From the NCBI GenBank assembly GCA_963717635.1, contig OY970347.1, forward strand, positions 2,046,001-2,110,000: 64,000 bases of DNA. The letters run 5' to 3'. Under the pieces are notes generated by a model. The model ran no database searches. It was not told where the DNA came from and saw only the letters and a program-made list of their open reading frames with translations. The stretch comes from JALZKA01 sp963717635. Its GTDB lineage: Bacteria; Actinomycetota; Thermoleophilia; Solirubrobacterales; 70-9. The translations under genes and the position numbers were made by a program. Shown piece by piece: positions 9,354-17,977 of this stretch (its first letter is position 1; each line of letters opens with the position of its first letter).

Positions 9354-10643
9354 GTGCCCACGATCCCCCGCCTCCCCTTTGTGCCCGACATGCTGCGCCG
9401 GATTCGCGTCCCGGACGATCTCGACGCGATCACCACCGCCGGCCCCGAGGCTCCGGACGGCGGCACGATCGGCAGCGACGGCGTCGAGCGGATCTGGAAG
9501 TCGGCGCTCTCGCTGTACCGGAGCGGCGTCCACCCCGCGGTCCAGGTCTGCGTCCGCCGGGACGGCGAGGTGGTGCTGGATCGGGCGATCGGGCACGCCC
9601 GCGGCAACGGGCCCGACGACCCCGCCGACGCGGAGAAGGTCGCCGCCACCCCTGACACGCCGCTCACCGTCTACTCCGCGAGCAAGGCGATCACCGCGTT
9701 CGTCGTCCACAAGCAGATCGAGCGCGGGCTGCTGGCCCTCGACGACCCGGTCTGCAAGCACATCCCCGGCTATGAGCGCCACGGCAAGGAAGAGATCACC
9801 GTCGGGCAGGTGCTCTCGCATCGCGCCGGGGTGCCGAACCTGCCGCGCGAAGCGCTGAGCCTGGACAACGTCGGCGACAGCGAGTATCTGGTCGAGGCGA
9901 TATGTGACGCGGAGCCGTCTGCCGCCCCGGGCAAGCGCCTGGCATACCACGCGATCTCGGGCGGCTTCATCCTCGGCGAGCTCGTCTACAGGGTCACCGG
10001 CAAGAACATCCGCGAAGTCCTCGCCGAAGAGTTCCTCGATCCGCTCGGGTTCCGCTGGACCAACTACGGGGTCCCGCCGGAGGACTGCGACCAGGTCGCG
10101 CTCAACTACATGACCGGAGCCCCCGTGCTGCCGCCGCTTTCGACGCTGCTCACGCGCGCCCTCGGCGCTTCGGCAGAGGATGTGGTCGAACTGTCAAACG
10201 ACCCGGCATTCGTGACGGCGATCATCCCCGCGGCGAACCTGGTGACGAACGCGAACGAGCTGTCGCGTTTCTTCGAGGTGATGCGCCGCGGCGGCGAGCT
10301 CGACGGCGTTCGGGTGATGGAGCGGGAGACGGTGCGAACCGCGCTGACCCAGCAGTCGCACCTGGAGCTCGACTTCTCGCTGGGGTTCCCGACCCGGTTC
10401 TCGTACGGGCTGATGCTGGGCGCCCGCGTGCTGAGCCTCTACGGGCGCGACACTCAGCACGCCTTCGGGCACCTGGGCTACACCAACATCCTCGGCTGGG
10501 CTGACCCGGAGCGCTCGCTCTCGGCGGCGATCGTCACCAGCGGCAAGCCGATCATCTACCCGGAGATCCTGAGCTTCCTGGGCCTCTCGCAGCGGATCAC
10601 GTCGGAGTCGCCGAAGGTGGATGTCTCCGAGATGTTGGTCTAG
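9354..10643 (+). CDS. Serine hydrolase of the beta-lactamase (class C / EstB-like) fold
   Basis: A 429-residue protein of the beta-lactamase/transpeptidase superfamily. The catalytic SxxK motif is S108-A-S-K111. The second motif position is Y198-H-A, not the usual YxN. The third is H373-L-G375 in place of KTG, as in esterases of this family. There is no signal peptide, so it is probably cytoplasmic. Members include esterases, D-aminopeptidases and carboxylesterases, and the HxG version argues for esterase or peptidase activity over antibiotic resistance. The GTG start at 9354 sits 9 nt after TAAGGT. It converges on the next gene with a 3-nt gap. Confidence 0.85.
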   Translation: MPTIPRLPFVPDMLRRIRVPDDLDAITTAGPEAPDGGTIGSDGVERIWKSALSLYRSGVHPAVQVCVRRDGEVVLDRAIGHARGNGPDDPADAEKVAATPDTPLTVYSASKAITAFVVHKQIERGLLALDDPVCKHIPGYERHGKEEITVGQVLSHRAGVPNLPREALSLDNVGDSEYLVEAICDAEPSAAPGKRLAYHAISGGFILGELVYRVTGKNIREVLAEEFLDPLGFRWTNYGVPPEDCDQVALNYMTGAPVLPPLSTLLTRALGASAEDVVELSNDPAFVTAIIPAANLVTNANELSRFFEVMRRGGELDGVRVMERETVRTALTQQSHLELDFSLGFPTRFSYGLMLGARVLSLYGRDTQHAFGHLGYTNILGWADPERSLSAAIVTSGKPIIYPEILSFLGLSQRITSESPKVDVSEMLV

Positions 10644-10646
10644 GCC

Positions 10647-13262
10647 CTAGCGGCCGACCGCGCGGCGCGCCAAGCGCTTGATCCGCTTGGGGCTGTGCGT
10701 CACCTGGTCGGTGCCGACGCCGACGAACCGCACCTTGCCCCCGCGCACCCTGTAGAAGAACCGACTCGCCTTGCTCGCGTCCCGCACCCAGATGCCGGCG
10801 CCGAGGGGCTTGGCGAACCCAGCGAGCCGCGAGGCGGACGTGCCCCGGTGAATCCCCGCAGCACGGTAACCCCGCGCCGTAGCGGCAACCAAACCAACCT
10901 TCCGCCGGCCCGCGAACGCCGCGCCAACCGTCCCCCGCGCGCCGCGCGCCCGCCAGCGCCAGCCGCGCGTGCGCACATCGGGCTGCCCAGCCGCGCGCAG
11001 GAGCCGCTTCGGGCGCATGCCGAGCTTGATCCGCTTCACGCCGCTGGGCTTGAAGTGCGCATGGCGGCTCTTCCGGTGGGGCCCGCGGATCCCCACCGCC
11101 CGCTCCCACATCCGCAGGTATGACTCGGCGCCGCCGCGCAGGTCCCTGATGACCCGGCTGCCGCCGTCCCGGCGCACGCCCTCCGTCCAGTCCGGCCACT
11201 GGCCGAAGTGCGCGATGCCGTCGGTGTTCAGGTCGAAGGTCCGCGTTCCGCTCTGCTGGCGACTGAGCCTCACGCTCGGGTGGATGGGCGAGCTGAACGG
11301 ATACGAGATCTCGGCATCCGTCCCGCCCGTCGGCTCGCGTGGGCCGCCGAAGCCGTTCATGTCGTCGCCGAAGCCGAAGCCGAAGCCGTACTTTCGCGAG
11401 CGCCGCTTGCCGTCCCTGTAGAGCTCGCGCTGGCTGGCCCAGCTATCGTCGAAATCGTCCGCGTCCGGAGCCATCGGCGCCACCACGCCACCGAGCTCCA
11501 TGATCCGCTTGTAGCTCGTTCGATCCGCCCAGCTGTGGCTCGAGACGATGCCCGAATAGTCGAGGGCGTCGACGAGGTCGAGCGCCGAGCGGCGGGCATA
11601 GACACTCATATGGTCGGGGTCGAAGATCATCTTGCGCTTCGCCATGGCGCGGATCAGGTAGCGGCCGAGCTCGGTCAGCCCGCGCGTGTTGCAGTGCGGC
11701 GGCGGGGGATATGGGCCCGGCGCCGCGCCGCCCGGTAGCAGCGCGATCAGTGCCGCGGCCTCGGGGGGGACCGAGGTGGGCTGCGTGCGGTCCTCGTCCG
11801 ATCCGGTACACGTCTCGACATCCCAGAACTCCCCGGTGACCTGCTTGTTGGCCGAGTTGATGAACGGGCCCTGGAAGCCGCCGTCCATCGCCACGCCGGT
11901 GAAGGCGTTGTCGAACTTGTTCACGATCTCCATCTGGCGCACGCCTGAGCGATACACCGCGTCGAGCTCCTCGTCCACGTCCGCCTCATCGCACTGCGAG
12001 ACGCCATTTCGAATCCCGCAGTCGAGCGGCTCGGAAACCTCGATGCCCAGGATCACGGCGAGCTTGCCGTTGTTGATCACCTTGCGCGCCTGGAACGGGT
12101 TGCGCACGATCTGGAAGAACCCCTTGCCCGGGCCCCCCGCCTGCGCGTCGATGTACGCCTGCAGCTCCTTGGTATCCGCGATCTGTCGCCGGACCGCCGC
12201 CATCTCGTTGCAGCTCTCCGTCTTGTGGGTATTGACCAGGCAGGCCGCTGAGTTGTCGACTGCGAGCAGCGTCACCAGTCGCAGGCCGCCGCGCCAGGCG
12301 CGCTCGATCCAGCGGTAGTACGTCTGCTCGTGACCGAAGTCCATGTCCTTGGTGGGCCAGCCCGTGAACGCGGGCCACCCATCCGGAGCGTGCATGCGCA
12401 ACGGGTCCTGGAACACCAGCATGTTGGTCTCAAGCGCCCCGATGCCGTTCGGCGCGTGGTAGGCGCAGTCCTTAAGCGCATCGGCGACGCCGAGCGGGGA
12501 CCAGGGGCGCCCGCAGTGGAGGCCCTTGCCGAACGCCTCGAAGGCCATGATGTGGGAGTGGAGGTCGATCGTCCCGGAAGCCTCGCCATACCGCGGGTTC
12601 GCGCGGTAGGGACGGCCCGTCGCGTTGACCGCGATCTCGGGGAACGACATGCAGGTCGGCGCCCCCTGGAGCTCGAAAGCCTCCGTCCCGCCGAGCTCGA
12701 GGCCGCCGTCGCGGTCGATGCCGAGTGCCTGGCCGGTTGGTGCGACGATCTGGTAGCCGCTCGCTTCGCTCCCGCTCACCGTCCATTCGGCCCTTCCCGC
12801 CGGCTCTTCGAGTACGCCGGGTCCGTCCGCCGTCGCGGCGGCGAACCCGCCGTCGGAGTCGAGCAGCAGGTAGCTCCCGAGGCCCGTCGCCTGGAAGCGG
12901 AACACCTCCGCATCGCCGGCCCGGGCGCCGGTCACATACTCGTCGCCGCTCCTGGTCAGATAGTCGCCGCCCGCGGGCCGCACCCGGAAGCATCCGCCGG
13001 CGAGGCTGTAGGCGTCGTCGTCCGATGACCCAAAGCGCGCCGCAACCGGTGCTCGCGAGTACCACGCCACGGGCGTCGCAGCTTTGGACGCGGGCGGCGC
13101 TCCCAGGGTCGCGTCAGGCTGGGTGAGGGCCGGGGCGCCAGCGGCGGCGACCGTTTCGAGCAGCTCAGCAGGCGACATCTCCTCCGAATGCCCGCGCGCC
13201 GCCCCGGCCGCCAGCAAGAGCAGGCCGAAAGTTGCGGCCACCACCCTGAGCATCCGTGCCAT
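10647..13262 (-). CDS. Large secreted membrane-dipeptidase-like (peptidase M19) metalloprotein
   Basis: An 871-residue protein with a signal peptide (residues 1-24). Residues ~60-210 look like a beta-rich module. The amidohydrolase/M19 core starts with D233-L-H-S-H237. Later elements match the dipeptidase metal and active-site blocks: FDPDHMS, VSSHSW and GFGDDMNG (canonical GSDFDG). M19 enzymes cleave dipeptides with a binuclear zinc site; typical members have 330-450 residues, so this one is twice the usual size. The last ~110 residues are very basic (Arg/Lys-rich) and match nothing I recognise; they could bind wall polymers. ATG at 13262 follows TAGGCT by 9 nt. Confidence 0.72.
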   Translation of the reverse strand: MARMLRVVAATFGLLLLAAGAARGHSEEMSPAELLETVAAAGAPALTQPDATLGAPPASKAATPVAWYSRAPVAARFGSSDDDAYSLAGGCFRVRPAGGDYLTRSGDEYVTGARAGDAEVFRFQATGLGSYLLLDSDGGFAAATADGPGVLEEPAGRAEWTVSGSEASGYQIVAPTGQALGIDRDGGLELGGTEAFELQGAPTCMSFPEIAVNATGRPYRANPRYGEASGTIDLHSHIMAFEAFGKGLHCGRPWSPLGVADALKDCAYHAPNGIGALETNMLVFQDPLRMHAPDGWPAFTGWPTKDMDFGHEQTYYRWIERAWRGGLRLVTLLAVDNSAACLVNTHKTESCNEMAAVRRQIADTKELQAYIDAQAGGPGKGFFQIVRNPFQARKVINNGKLAVILGIEVSEPLDCGIRNGVSQCDEADVDEELDAVYRSGVRQMEIVNKFDNAFTGVAMDGGFQGPFINSANKQVTGEFWDVETCTGSDEDRTQPTSVPPEAAALIALLPGGAAPGPYPPPPHCNTRGLTELGRYLIRAMAKRKMIFDPDHMSVYARRSALDLVDALDYSGIVSSHSWADRTSYKRIMELGGVVAPMAPDADDFDDSWASQRELYRDGKRRSRKYGFGFGFGDDMNGFGGPREPTGGTDAEISYPFSSPIHPSVRLSRQQSGTRTFDLNTDGIAHFGQWPDWTEGVRRDGGSRVIRDLRGGAESYLRMWERAVGIRGPHRKSRHAHFKPSGVKRIKLGMRPKRLLRAAGQPDVRTRGWRWRARGARGTVGAAFAGRRKVGLVAATARGYRAAGIHRGTSASRLAGFAKPLGAGIWVRDASKASRFFYRVRGGKVRFVGVGTDQVTHSPKRIKRLARRAVGR

Positions 13263-13271
13263 ACGAGGCGC

Positions 13272-13277
13272 AGCCTA
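13272..13277 (-). promoter_or_regulatory. -10 element for the M19-like gene
   Basis: TAGGCT on the minus strand, 9 nt before ATG 13262. It fits the TANNNT pattern found close before many starts in this window. No -35 was recognised. Confidence 0.4.
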
Positions 13278-13318
13278 GTGCCGGAAGCGAACCCGCGCGC
13301 CGATTACGGATGTGCCAG

Positions 13319-14725
13319 CTAGGCGGGAGCCCGGGCGCCGGGCGCCAGGACGTTCTCGAGCTCTTCCAGCGCCTCGCCCATATAGATCGCGAGGCGCTGC
13401 AGGTGCGGCAGGCTGTCGCGGGCGCCGGTGAACCCGAAGTTCAGCGTGCCGGCGTAGCTCACGCAGGTGACGTTGAGGGCGCCGCCGTGGAGCAGCAGCG
13501 AGAGCGGGAAGAACGCGTCGAGCTGGGCGCCGTTGAAGTAGAGCGGCTCCGGCGGCCCCGGCACGTTCGAGACCGCGACGTTGAACGGCAGCGGGGAGCG
13601 GTTGCCGAGCCCCGCAACGAGCCCGGTTATGTACGGGCCGTTGATCAGCAGCGTGTAATACGTGCGGGCGTCGGCCGGCAGCTTCTGGAGATGCTCCTTC
13701 GCCTCGGCCGTCGAGCGCCGAATGGCCTCGAGCCGCTCGCGAGGATTCGCGACGTTGGTGCCCAGCTCGGCGACCATCATCCCGATCGCTGTCCCCGTGG
13801 ACTGGTCGTCGGCGTCGCGGAGGTTGACCGGGATCCCGGCGCTGAGCGGGCGATCCGGTAGCTCGCCGTGCTCGCTGAGGTACATGCGCAGGGCCGTGCC
13901 GCTGAGGTAGAGCACGATGTCGTTGAGCGTGCACTCCGCAGCCCGAGCCAGCGCCTTTATCCGGTCGAGCTCGTACTGCTGAGTCGCGAACCGGCGCTGG
14001 CCCGCGAGCTGGCCGGAGAGCGCCGAGCCCCGCGGGGCGCGATAGGGCGCGGTCAGGGAACGATCGTCAATCGCCGCGCGGCCCAGGTCGATCGCCGCCC
14101 GCGAGAGTCCGGCGACCGCCTTGGCGCCGCCGCGCGCCGCTCCCGCCACGCGCCCCACCGGACCGCCGTCGTTGCCCTCCCGCCGCGGGCGCTTGCCGGC
14201 CTCGACCGACCAGAACATCGGCATGCCACGCTCGGCCGGGTCGGCCGAGAGCGTCCGCAGCATCATCCGCATGCCGCTGACGCCGTCGATCAGCGAGTGG
14301 TGCATCTTCGTGTAGAGCGCGAACCGGTTGCCCTCCAGCCCCTCGATCACGTGCGCTTCCCAGAGCGGCCGATGGAGGTCGAGCTGATGGCCGTGGAGGC
14401 GCGAGACCAGAATCCCGAGGTCGCGCTGGCCGCCCGGGTGCGGCAGGGCCGAATGGCGGACGTGGTAGGAGAGGTCGATGTCGCGCTCCTCGCGCATCAG
14501 CGGCAGCCGCGGGCCGATCAGCGGGCCCTCCACCAGCTTCAGGTTCCAGGGCTGGAAGACGGTCTGCGTCGATGCGCGCATCCGCTCGACCTGCCGCTTC
14601 AGGTAGTCGGGGGGCGCGTCGTCAGGCAGTGTGAACTCGAACAACCCGCCGACGTGCATCGGCGTGTCGCGCGACTCCAGCATCAGCCAGGCCAGATCCA
14701 GCGGGGGCACTTGCTTGATCGCCAC
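13319..14725 (-). CDS. Wax ester synthase / diacylglycerol acyltransferase (WS/DGAT)
   Basis: A 468-residue acyltransferase that moves fatty acyl-CoA onto long-chain alcohols or diacylglycerol, making storage wax ester or triacylglycerol at the membrane. The active-site motif HHxxxDG is H142-H-S-L-I-D-G148. The opening (PPLDLAWLMLESRDTPMHVG) and the C-terminal NVAVSNVPGP block are also typical of the family. Length is normal. The start is GTG at 14725, with a strong GAGGAGG ribosome-binding site about 8 nt upstream. It is divergent from the penicillin-binding protein gene. Relative use of wax versus TAG substrates cannot be told. Confidence 0.93.
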   Translation of the reverse strand: MAIKQVPPLDLAWLMLESRDTPMHVGGLFEFTLPDDAPPDYLKRQVERMRASTQTVFQPWNLKLVEGPLIGPRLPLMREERDIDLSYHVRHSALPHPGGQRDLGILVSRLHGHQLDLHRPLWEAHVIEGLEGNRFALYTKMHHSLIDGVSGMRMMLRTLSADPAERGMPMFWSVEAGKRPRREGNDGGPVGRVAGAARGGAKAVAGLSRAAIDLGRAAIDDRSLTAPYRAPRGSALSGQLAGQRRFATQQYELDRIKALARAAECTLNDIVLYLSGTALRMYLSEHGELPDRPLSAGIPVNLRDADDQSTGTAIGMMVAELGTNVANPRERLEAIRRSTAEAKEHLQKLPADARTYYTLLINGPYITGLVAGLGNRSPLPFNVAVSNVPGPPEPLYFNGAQLDAFFPLSLLLHGGALNVTCVSYAGTLNFGFTGARDSLPHLQRLAIYMGEALEELENVLAPGARAPA

Positions 14726-14799
14726 GTTGCGCGCTCCTCCTCATCCTCGCGCCGGACCAGCCTATCCCGCGCCGCCCGTAGCTGAGAAGCTGCCCGGTC

Positions 14800-16686
14800 G
14801 TGGAAACGCTGAAAGGACTCGACCGCAACGCCCAGCTCGCGCTGGGCGCCCTGGTCGCGGTGCTCGTGACCATGCTGATCCTGGTGATCGGCGCGGTCAC
14901 CGGGCCGAAGGCCGAGAGCGCCGTCGACGAGTTCTTCGCAGCGATCGAAGCGGACGAGTACGAGGCAGCCGCGGCGCTGACCGACGGCGAGCCGGAGGCG
15001 GTGGCCGCGGCGCTGGCGGCCAACTCAGACGGGCTCGACGGAGCGCAGCTCGACGCTTCGGTTGAGTCCGTTTCCGAGGACGGCGACGAGGCGGAGGCGA
15101 GCGTGCAGATGACATGGGCGGTCCCGGACCTCGGCGACTTCTCCTACTCGAACGACCGGGTGCGCCTGACACTCGACAACGACGAGTGGCTGATCGAGTG
15201 GGCGGAGCGGGTGGTCCACCCCCAGCTCGAGCGCGACGAGCGCCTTGGCACCGTGGAGATCCCGGCGCCGCGCGCGGCGATCCTCGACCGCGAGGGCCGG
15301 GAGCTGGTGGCATTGCAGCCGGTGGTCGAGGTCGGCGTGATCCCGGAGAACCTGGACGAGGCCAACGAGGCCGTTGACGCGATCGCCGAGCTGACCGATG
15401 CGGACGCCGAGACGTTCCGCGCCGCGATCGAAGCAGCCGAGCCGGAGAGCTTCGTCCCGGCCATCACCCTGCGCCAGGAGGAGTTCGACGCGATCGAGCA
15501 GGAGCTGAGCGCGATCCCCGGCACCGAATTCGGCGAGCGCGAGCTGCCGCTGGCCCCGACCCGGGACTTCGCGAGGGTGCTGCTGGGCAGCGTCGGCCCG
15601 GTGACCGCGGAGCAGATCTCGGAGTCGGACGGCGGGCTGGACATCGATGACCAGGTCGGCCAGGGCGGGCTGCAGGCGGCGTTCGAGGAGCAGCTCGCCG
15701 GCACGCCCGAGCGGTCGGTGGTGATCCGCAACGCAGCGGGCGAGCCCGTCAAGACCCTGGAAACGGTCGCGGGGGAATCCGGCGAGCCGCTCGAGACCAC
15801 GCTGGATTTGAAGGTGCAAAAGGCAGCTGAGCAGGCCCTGCGGGCGGTGGACGGCAAGGCCGGCATGGTCGCCCTGGAGCCTGCGACGGGAGACATCCTG
15901 GCGGTCGGCAACCGGCCCAGCGACGACGGCTTCAACCGGGCGCTCGCGGGCCAGTACCCGCCGGGCTCGACGTTCAAGGTGATCTCGACGGCGGCGCTCC
16001 TCGCCGAGGGCCTCGGTCCCGAGGAGACGGTGGACTGCCCGGAGAGCATCGAGGCGGGCGGGCGCGAGTTCGTCAACTTCGAGGGGTCGGCCGCGGGCGC
16101 GGTGCCGTTCTCGACCGACTTCGCGCAATCGTGCAACACGGCCTTCGTCTCGCTGGCCGACCGCCTGGCCGCGGATTCTCTGACCGAGACCGCCGAGACC
16201 CACTTCGGGTTCGGGACAGACCTCGACCTCGCGGCCGAGGCATTCAGCGGCAAGGTGCCGCGCAGCCGTGACGACACCGAGGAGGCGGCCGCGATGATCG
16301 GCCAGGCGCGGATCCTGGCCAGCCCGCTGGCGATGGCGGGCGTCGCCGGCGCCGTGCTGAACGGCGCCTGGCACCAGCCGCGCCTGCTCGCCGACGACCC
16401 GACCGGCGAGGCCGAGGCGCTGCCCAAGGAAGAGGCCGAGACCCTGCGGACGCTGATGCGTTCGGTGATCACGTCGGGCACCGGCACGGCGCTGGCCGGG
16501 GTGCTCGGGGAGCCGATCGGGAAATCGGGCACGGCCGAGTACGGGTCGGGCGATCCGCCGCCGACCCACGCCTGGTTCATCGCGGCGCGGGACGGCATCG
16601 CCGTCGCGGTGGTCGTCGAGGACGGAACCTCGGGCGGCGAGGTAGCCGCACCGATCGTCGCGGACTTCCTGACGCGGCTAGGGTGA
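14800..16686 (+). CDS. Class B penicillin-binding protein (peptidoglycan transpeptidase)
   Basis: A 628-residue D,D-transpeptidase that cross-links peptidoglycan outside the membrane. Residues 14-34 are the single anchor. Residues ~38-140 look like the NTF2-like MecA_N domain, followed by the PBP dimerisation domain (~150-320) and the transpeptidase domain. Catalytic motifs are S390-T-F-K393 (nucleophile), S444-C-N446 and K575-S-G577. The architecture resembles PBP2a/PbpA-type enzymes, which as a class can have low beta-lactam affinity; that is not predictable here. The start is GTG at 14800. It overlaps the downstream DksA-like gene by 4 bp. Confidence 0.92.
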   Translation: METLKGLDRNAQLALGALVAVLVTMLILVIGAVTGPKAESAVDEFFAAIEADEYEAAAALTDGEPEAVAAALAANSDGLDGAQLDASVESVSEDGDEAEASVQMTWAVPDLGDFSYSNDRVRLTLDNDEWLIEWAERVVHPQLERDERLGTVEIPAPRAAILDREGRELVALQPVVEVGVIPENLDEANEAVDAIAELTDADAETFRAAIEAAEPESFVPAITLRQEEFDAIEQELSAIPGTEFGERELPLAPTRDFARVLLGSVGPVTAEQISESDGGLDIDDQVGQGGLQAAFEEQLAGTPERSVVIRNAAGEPVKTLETVAGESGEPLETTLDLKVQKAAEQALRAVDGKAGMVALEPATGDILAVGNRPSDDGFNRALAGQYPPGSTFKVISTAALLAEGLGPEETVDCPESIEAGGREFVNFEGSAAGAVPFSTDFAQSCNTAFVSLADRLAADSLTETAETHFGFGTDLDLAAEAFSGKVPRSRDDTEEAAAMIGQARILASPLAMAGVAGAVLNGAWHQPRLLADDPTGEAEALPKEEAETLRTLMRSVITSGTGTALAGVLGEPIGKSGTAEYGSGDPPPTHAWFIAARDGIAVAVVVEDGTSGGEVAAPIVADFLTRLG

Positions 16687-17024
16687 CACCGATGGACGAG
16701 GCACAAGCACGAGAGCTGTTGCAAGGTGAGCGTGATCGGATCGAGCGGGCGCTGGGCGAGATCGAGCGCACGCGCGAGGAGGAGAACACGGGCCTCGATC
16801 AGCATCCGAGCGACGATGCCCAGCGCCTCCACGGCGACGACCTCGACACGACGCTCGAGGAGCGCCTACGCGCCGAGCGCGACGCCGTCGAGCGCGCCGA
16901 GGAGCGACTGGCCGCCGGGACCTACGGCCTCTCGGTCGAAAGCGGCGAGCCGATCCCGGACGGCAGGCTCAAGGCAGTGCCGTGGGCCGAGCGCACCGAG
17001 GAAGAGCAGGAACGCTTCGGCTAG
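16683..17024 (+). CDS. TraR/DksA-like protein lacking the zinc-finger cysteines
   Basis: A 113-residue protein whose N-terminal two-thirds are a charged helical hairpin. The C-terminus (YGLSVESGEPIPDGRLKAVP, then a Glu-rich end) aligns with the DksA block YGxCxxCGxPIxxxRLxAxPxAxxCxxCQ, but all four cysteines are replaced (Ser, Ser, Thr, Glu). DksA/TraR proteins enter the RNA polymerase secondary channel; whether this one does is inference. The start may be GTG 16683, which overlaps the PBP stop (GTGA), or ATG 16692. Tight coupling to a wall-synthesis gene is notable. Confidence 0.75.
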   Translation: MTPMDEAQARELLQGERDRIERALGEIERTREEENTGLDQHPSDDAQRLHGDDLDTTLEERLRAERDAVERAEERLAAGTYGLSVESGEPIPDGRLKAVPWAERTEEEQERFG

Positions 17025-17030
17025 CGCCTG

Positions 17031-17036
17031 TACTCT
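17031..17036 (+). promoter_or_regulatory. -10-like element before the Ala-rich hypothetical gene
   Basis: TACTCT, 10 nt upstream of TTG 17047. It matches the TANNNT pattern and implies a transcript with almost no leader. Confidence 0.35.
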
Positions 17037-17046
17037 GACGCCCGTC

Positions 17047-17784
17047 TTGGCCCCTTCCTCGAACCTCGATCTCGCGATCAACGCCCTGGTCCTGATCCGC
17101 AACGCGCAGCGTGCGATCGACACGGCGCTGCGCCTGCCCGCTGAGGATCGCGCCGCCGTCGCCGCGCAGGTCGACGCTGTGCGGCGCAGCGCCGGCCAGG
17201 TGGCAGCCTCGCTCGCGGCCACGATTCCCGGCGCGCAGTCGCTGGCCGGCGCCGGCCAGGTCGTCGGCGGCGGGCTCGCGCAGCGGCCGGAGTTCCGGGC
17301 CCTGACCGGGATGGTGGGGTTCTTCGCGCGCCAGGGATCGGAGGCGCTGGGCGCCGTCGCCGGGGTAGCCGGCTCGCTCGGCGGCCGCGACCGCTCGCTG
17401 GCGCTGTCGCAGCGAATCTCGAAGCGGCTGACTGAGGTCGGCGTTGCGACGCGCGACGACCTGGCCCGAGAACTCGACGTCGACCCGCGCTCCGGCGACT
17501 TCCAGGATGCGCTCGAGCGGACCCTGGGAACCGGGCGAGCCGAGTGGTACGGCAGCGGCACCTACGGCCTCCCCCGGGGGGAGCTGGAGACGATGATCTC
17601 CAAGGCCCGAGAGACGACCGAGGCGGACGCCGCTCCCCGCGAGCCCGAGGCCGAGGAATCCGGACCCGAGCCGGGAGGCGCCGCGCCGCTCGGCAGCGTG
17701 ATCGACGAGTTGAGCTCCTCGCTCGAGGAGCTGACGGACGCGGTTTCGGCCCGCACCGGCGAGCCGCCGGACGAGCGGGTCTAG
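17047..17784 (+). CDS. Hypothetical Ala-rich helical protein
   Basis: A 245-residue protein that I do not recognise. It has no signal peptide. The first ~60 residues form amphipathic helices (NLDLAINALVLIRNAQRAID), residues ~75-135 are Gly/Ala-rich and weakly hydrophobic, and the tail is acidic, ending in a short helical segment (IDELSSSLEELTDAV). A longer upstream reading overlaps the DksA-like gene and is rejected. The start chosen is TTG 17047, 10 nt after TACTCT (17031-17036). Function is unknown. Confidence 0.6.
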   Translation: MAPSSNLDLAINALVLIRNAQRAIDTALRLPAEDRAAVAAQVDAVRRSAGQVAASLAATIPGAQSLAGAGQVVGGGLAQRPEFRALTGMVGFFARQGSEALGAVAGVAGSLGGRDRSLALSQRISKRLTEVGVATRDDLARELDVDPRSGDFQDALERTLGTGRAEWYGSGTYGLPRGELETMISKARETTEADAAPREPEAEESGPEPGGAAPLGSVIDELSSSLEELTDAVSARTGEPPDERV

Positions 17785-17895
17785 GGCCTCGACGGCGCGC
17801 TCCGCTGCAAGTTCCGTTTCCGTTGGCCTGCAGGTTTTGGCGGGGTTTTTCGATCGTGTCGAAGGCTGACGAGGGCTGCAGCGAGTACTGAATCC

Positions 17896-17919
17896 CAGGT
17901 ACCTGAGAACAGGTAGATT
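17896..17919 (+). promoter_or_regulatory. Palindromic operator-like site overlapping a promoter
   Basis: CAGGTACCTG (17896-17905) is a perfect palindrome. Its right arm also pairs with CAGGT at 17910-17914 across AGAA. A -10-like TAGATT follows at 17914-17919, about 60 nt before the calcium-repeat protein gene. A repressor bound here would cover the promoter. The symmetry is seen directly; operator function is inferred. Confidence 0.45.
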
Positions 17920-17977
17920 CGCTCCCGGTTGGCCATCTGGCCAGTCGACCAAGAACTGACTAGGAGGACGGGGTTAG

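Noticed and set aside
16726..17046. Upstream extension of the Ala-rich hypothetical protein
   Set aside because: It lies entirely inside the DksA-like gene in another frame and is Ser/Arg-rich noise.
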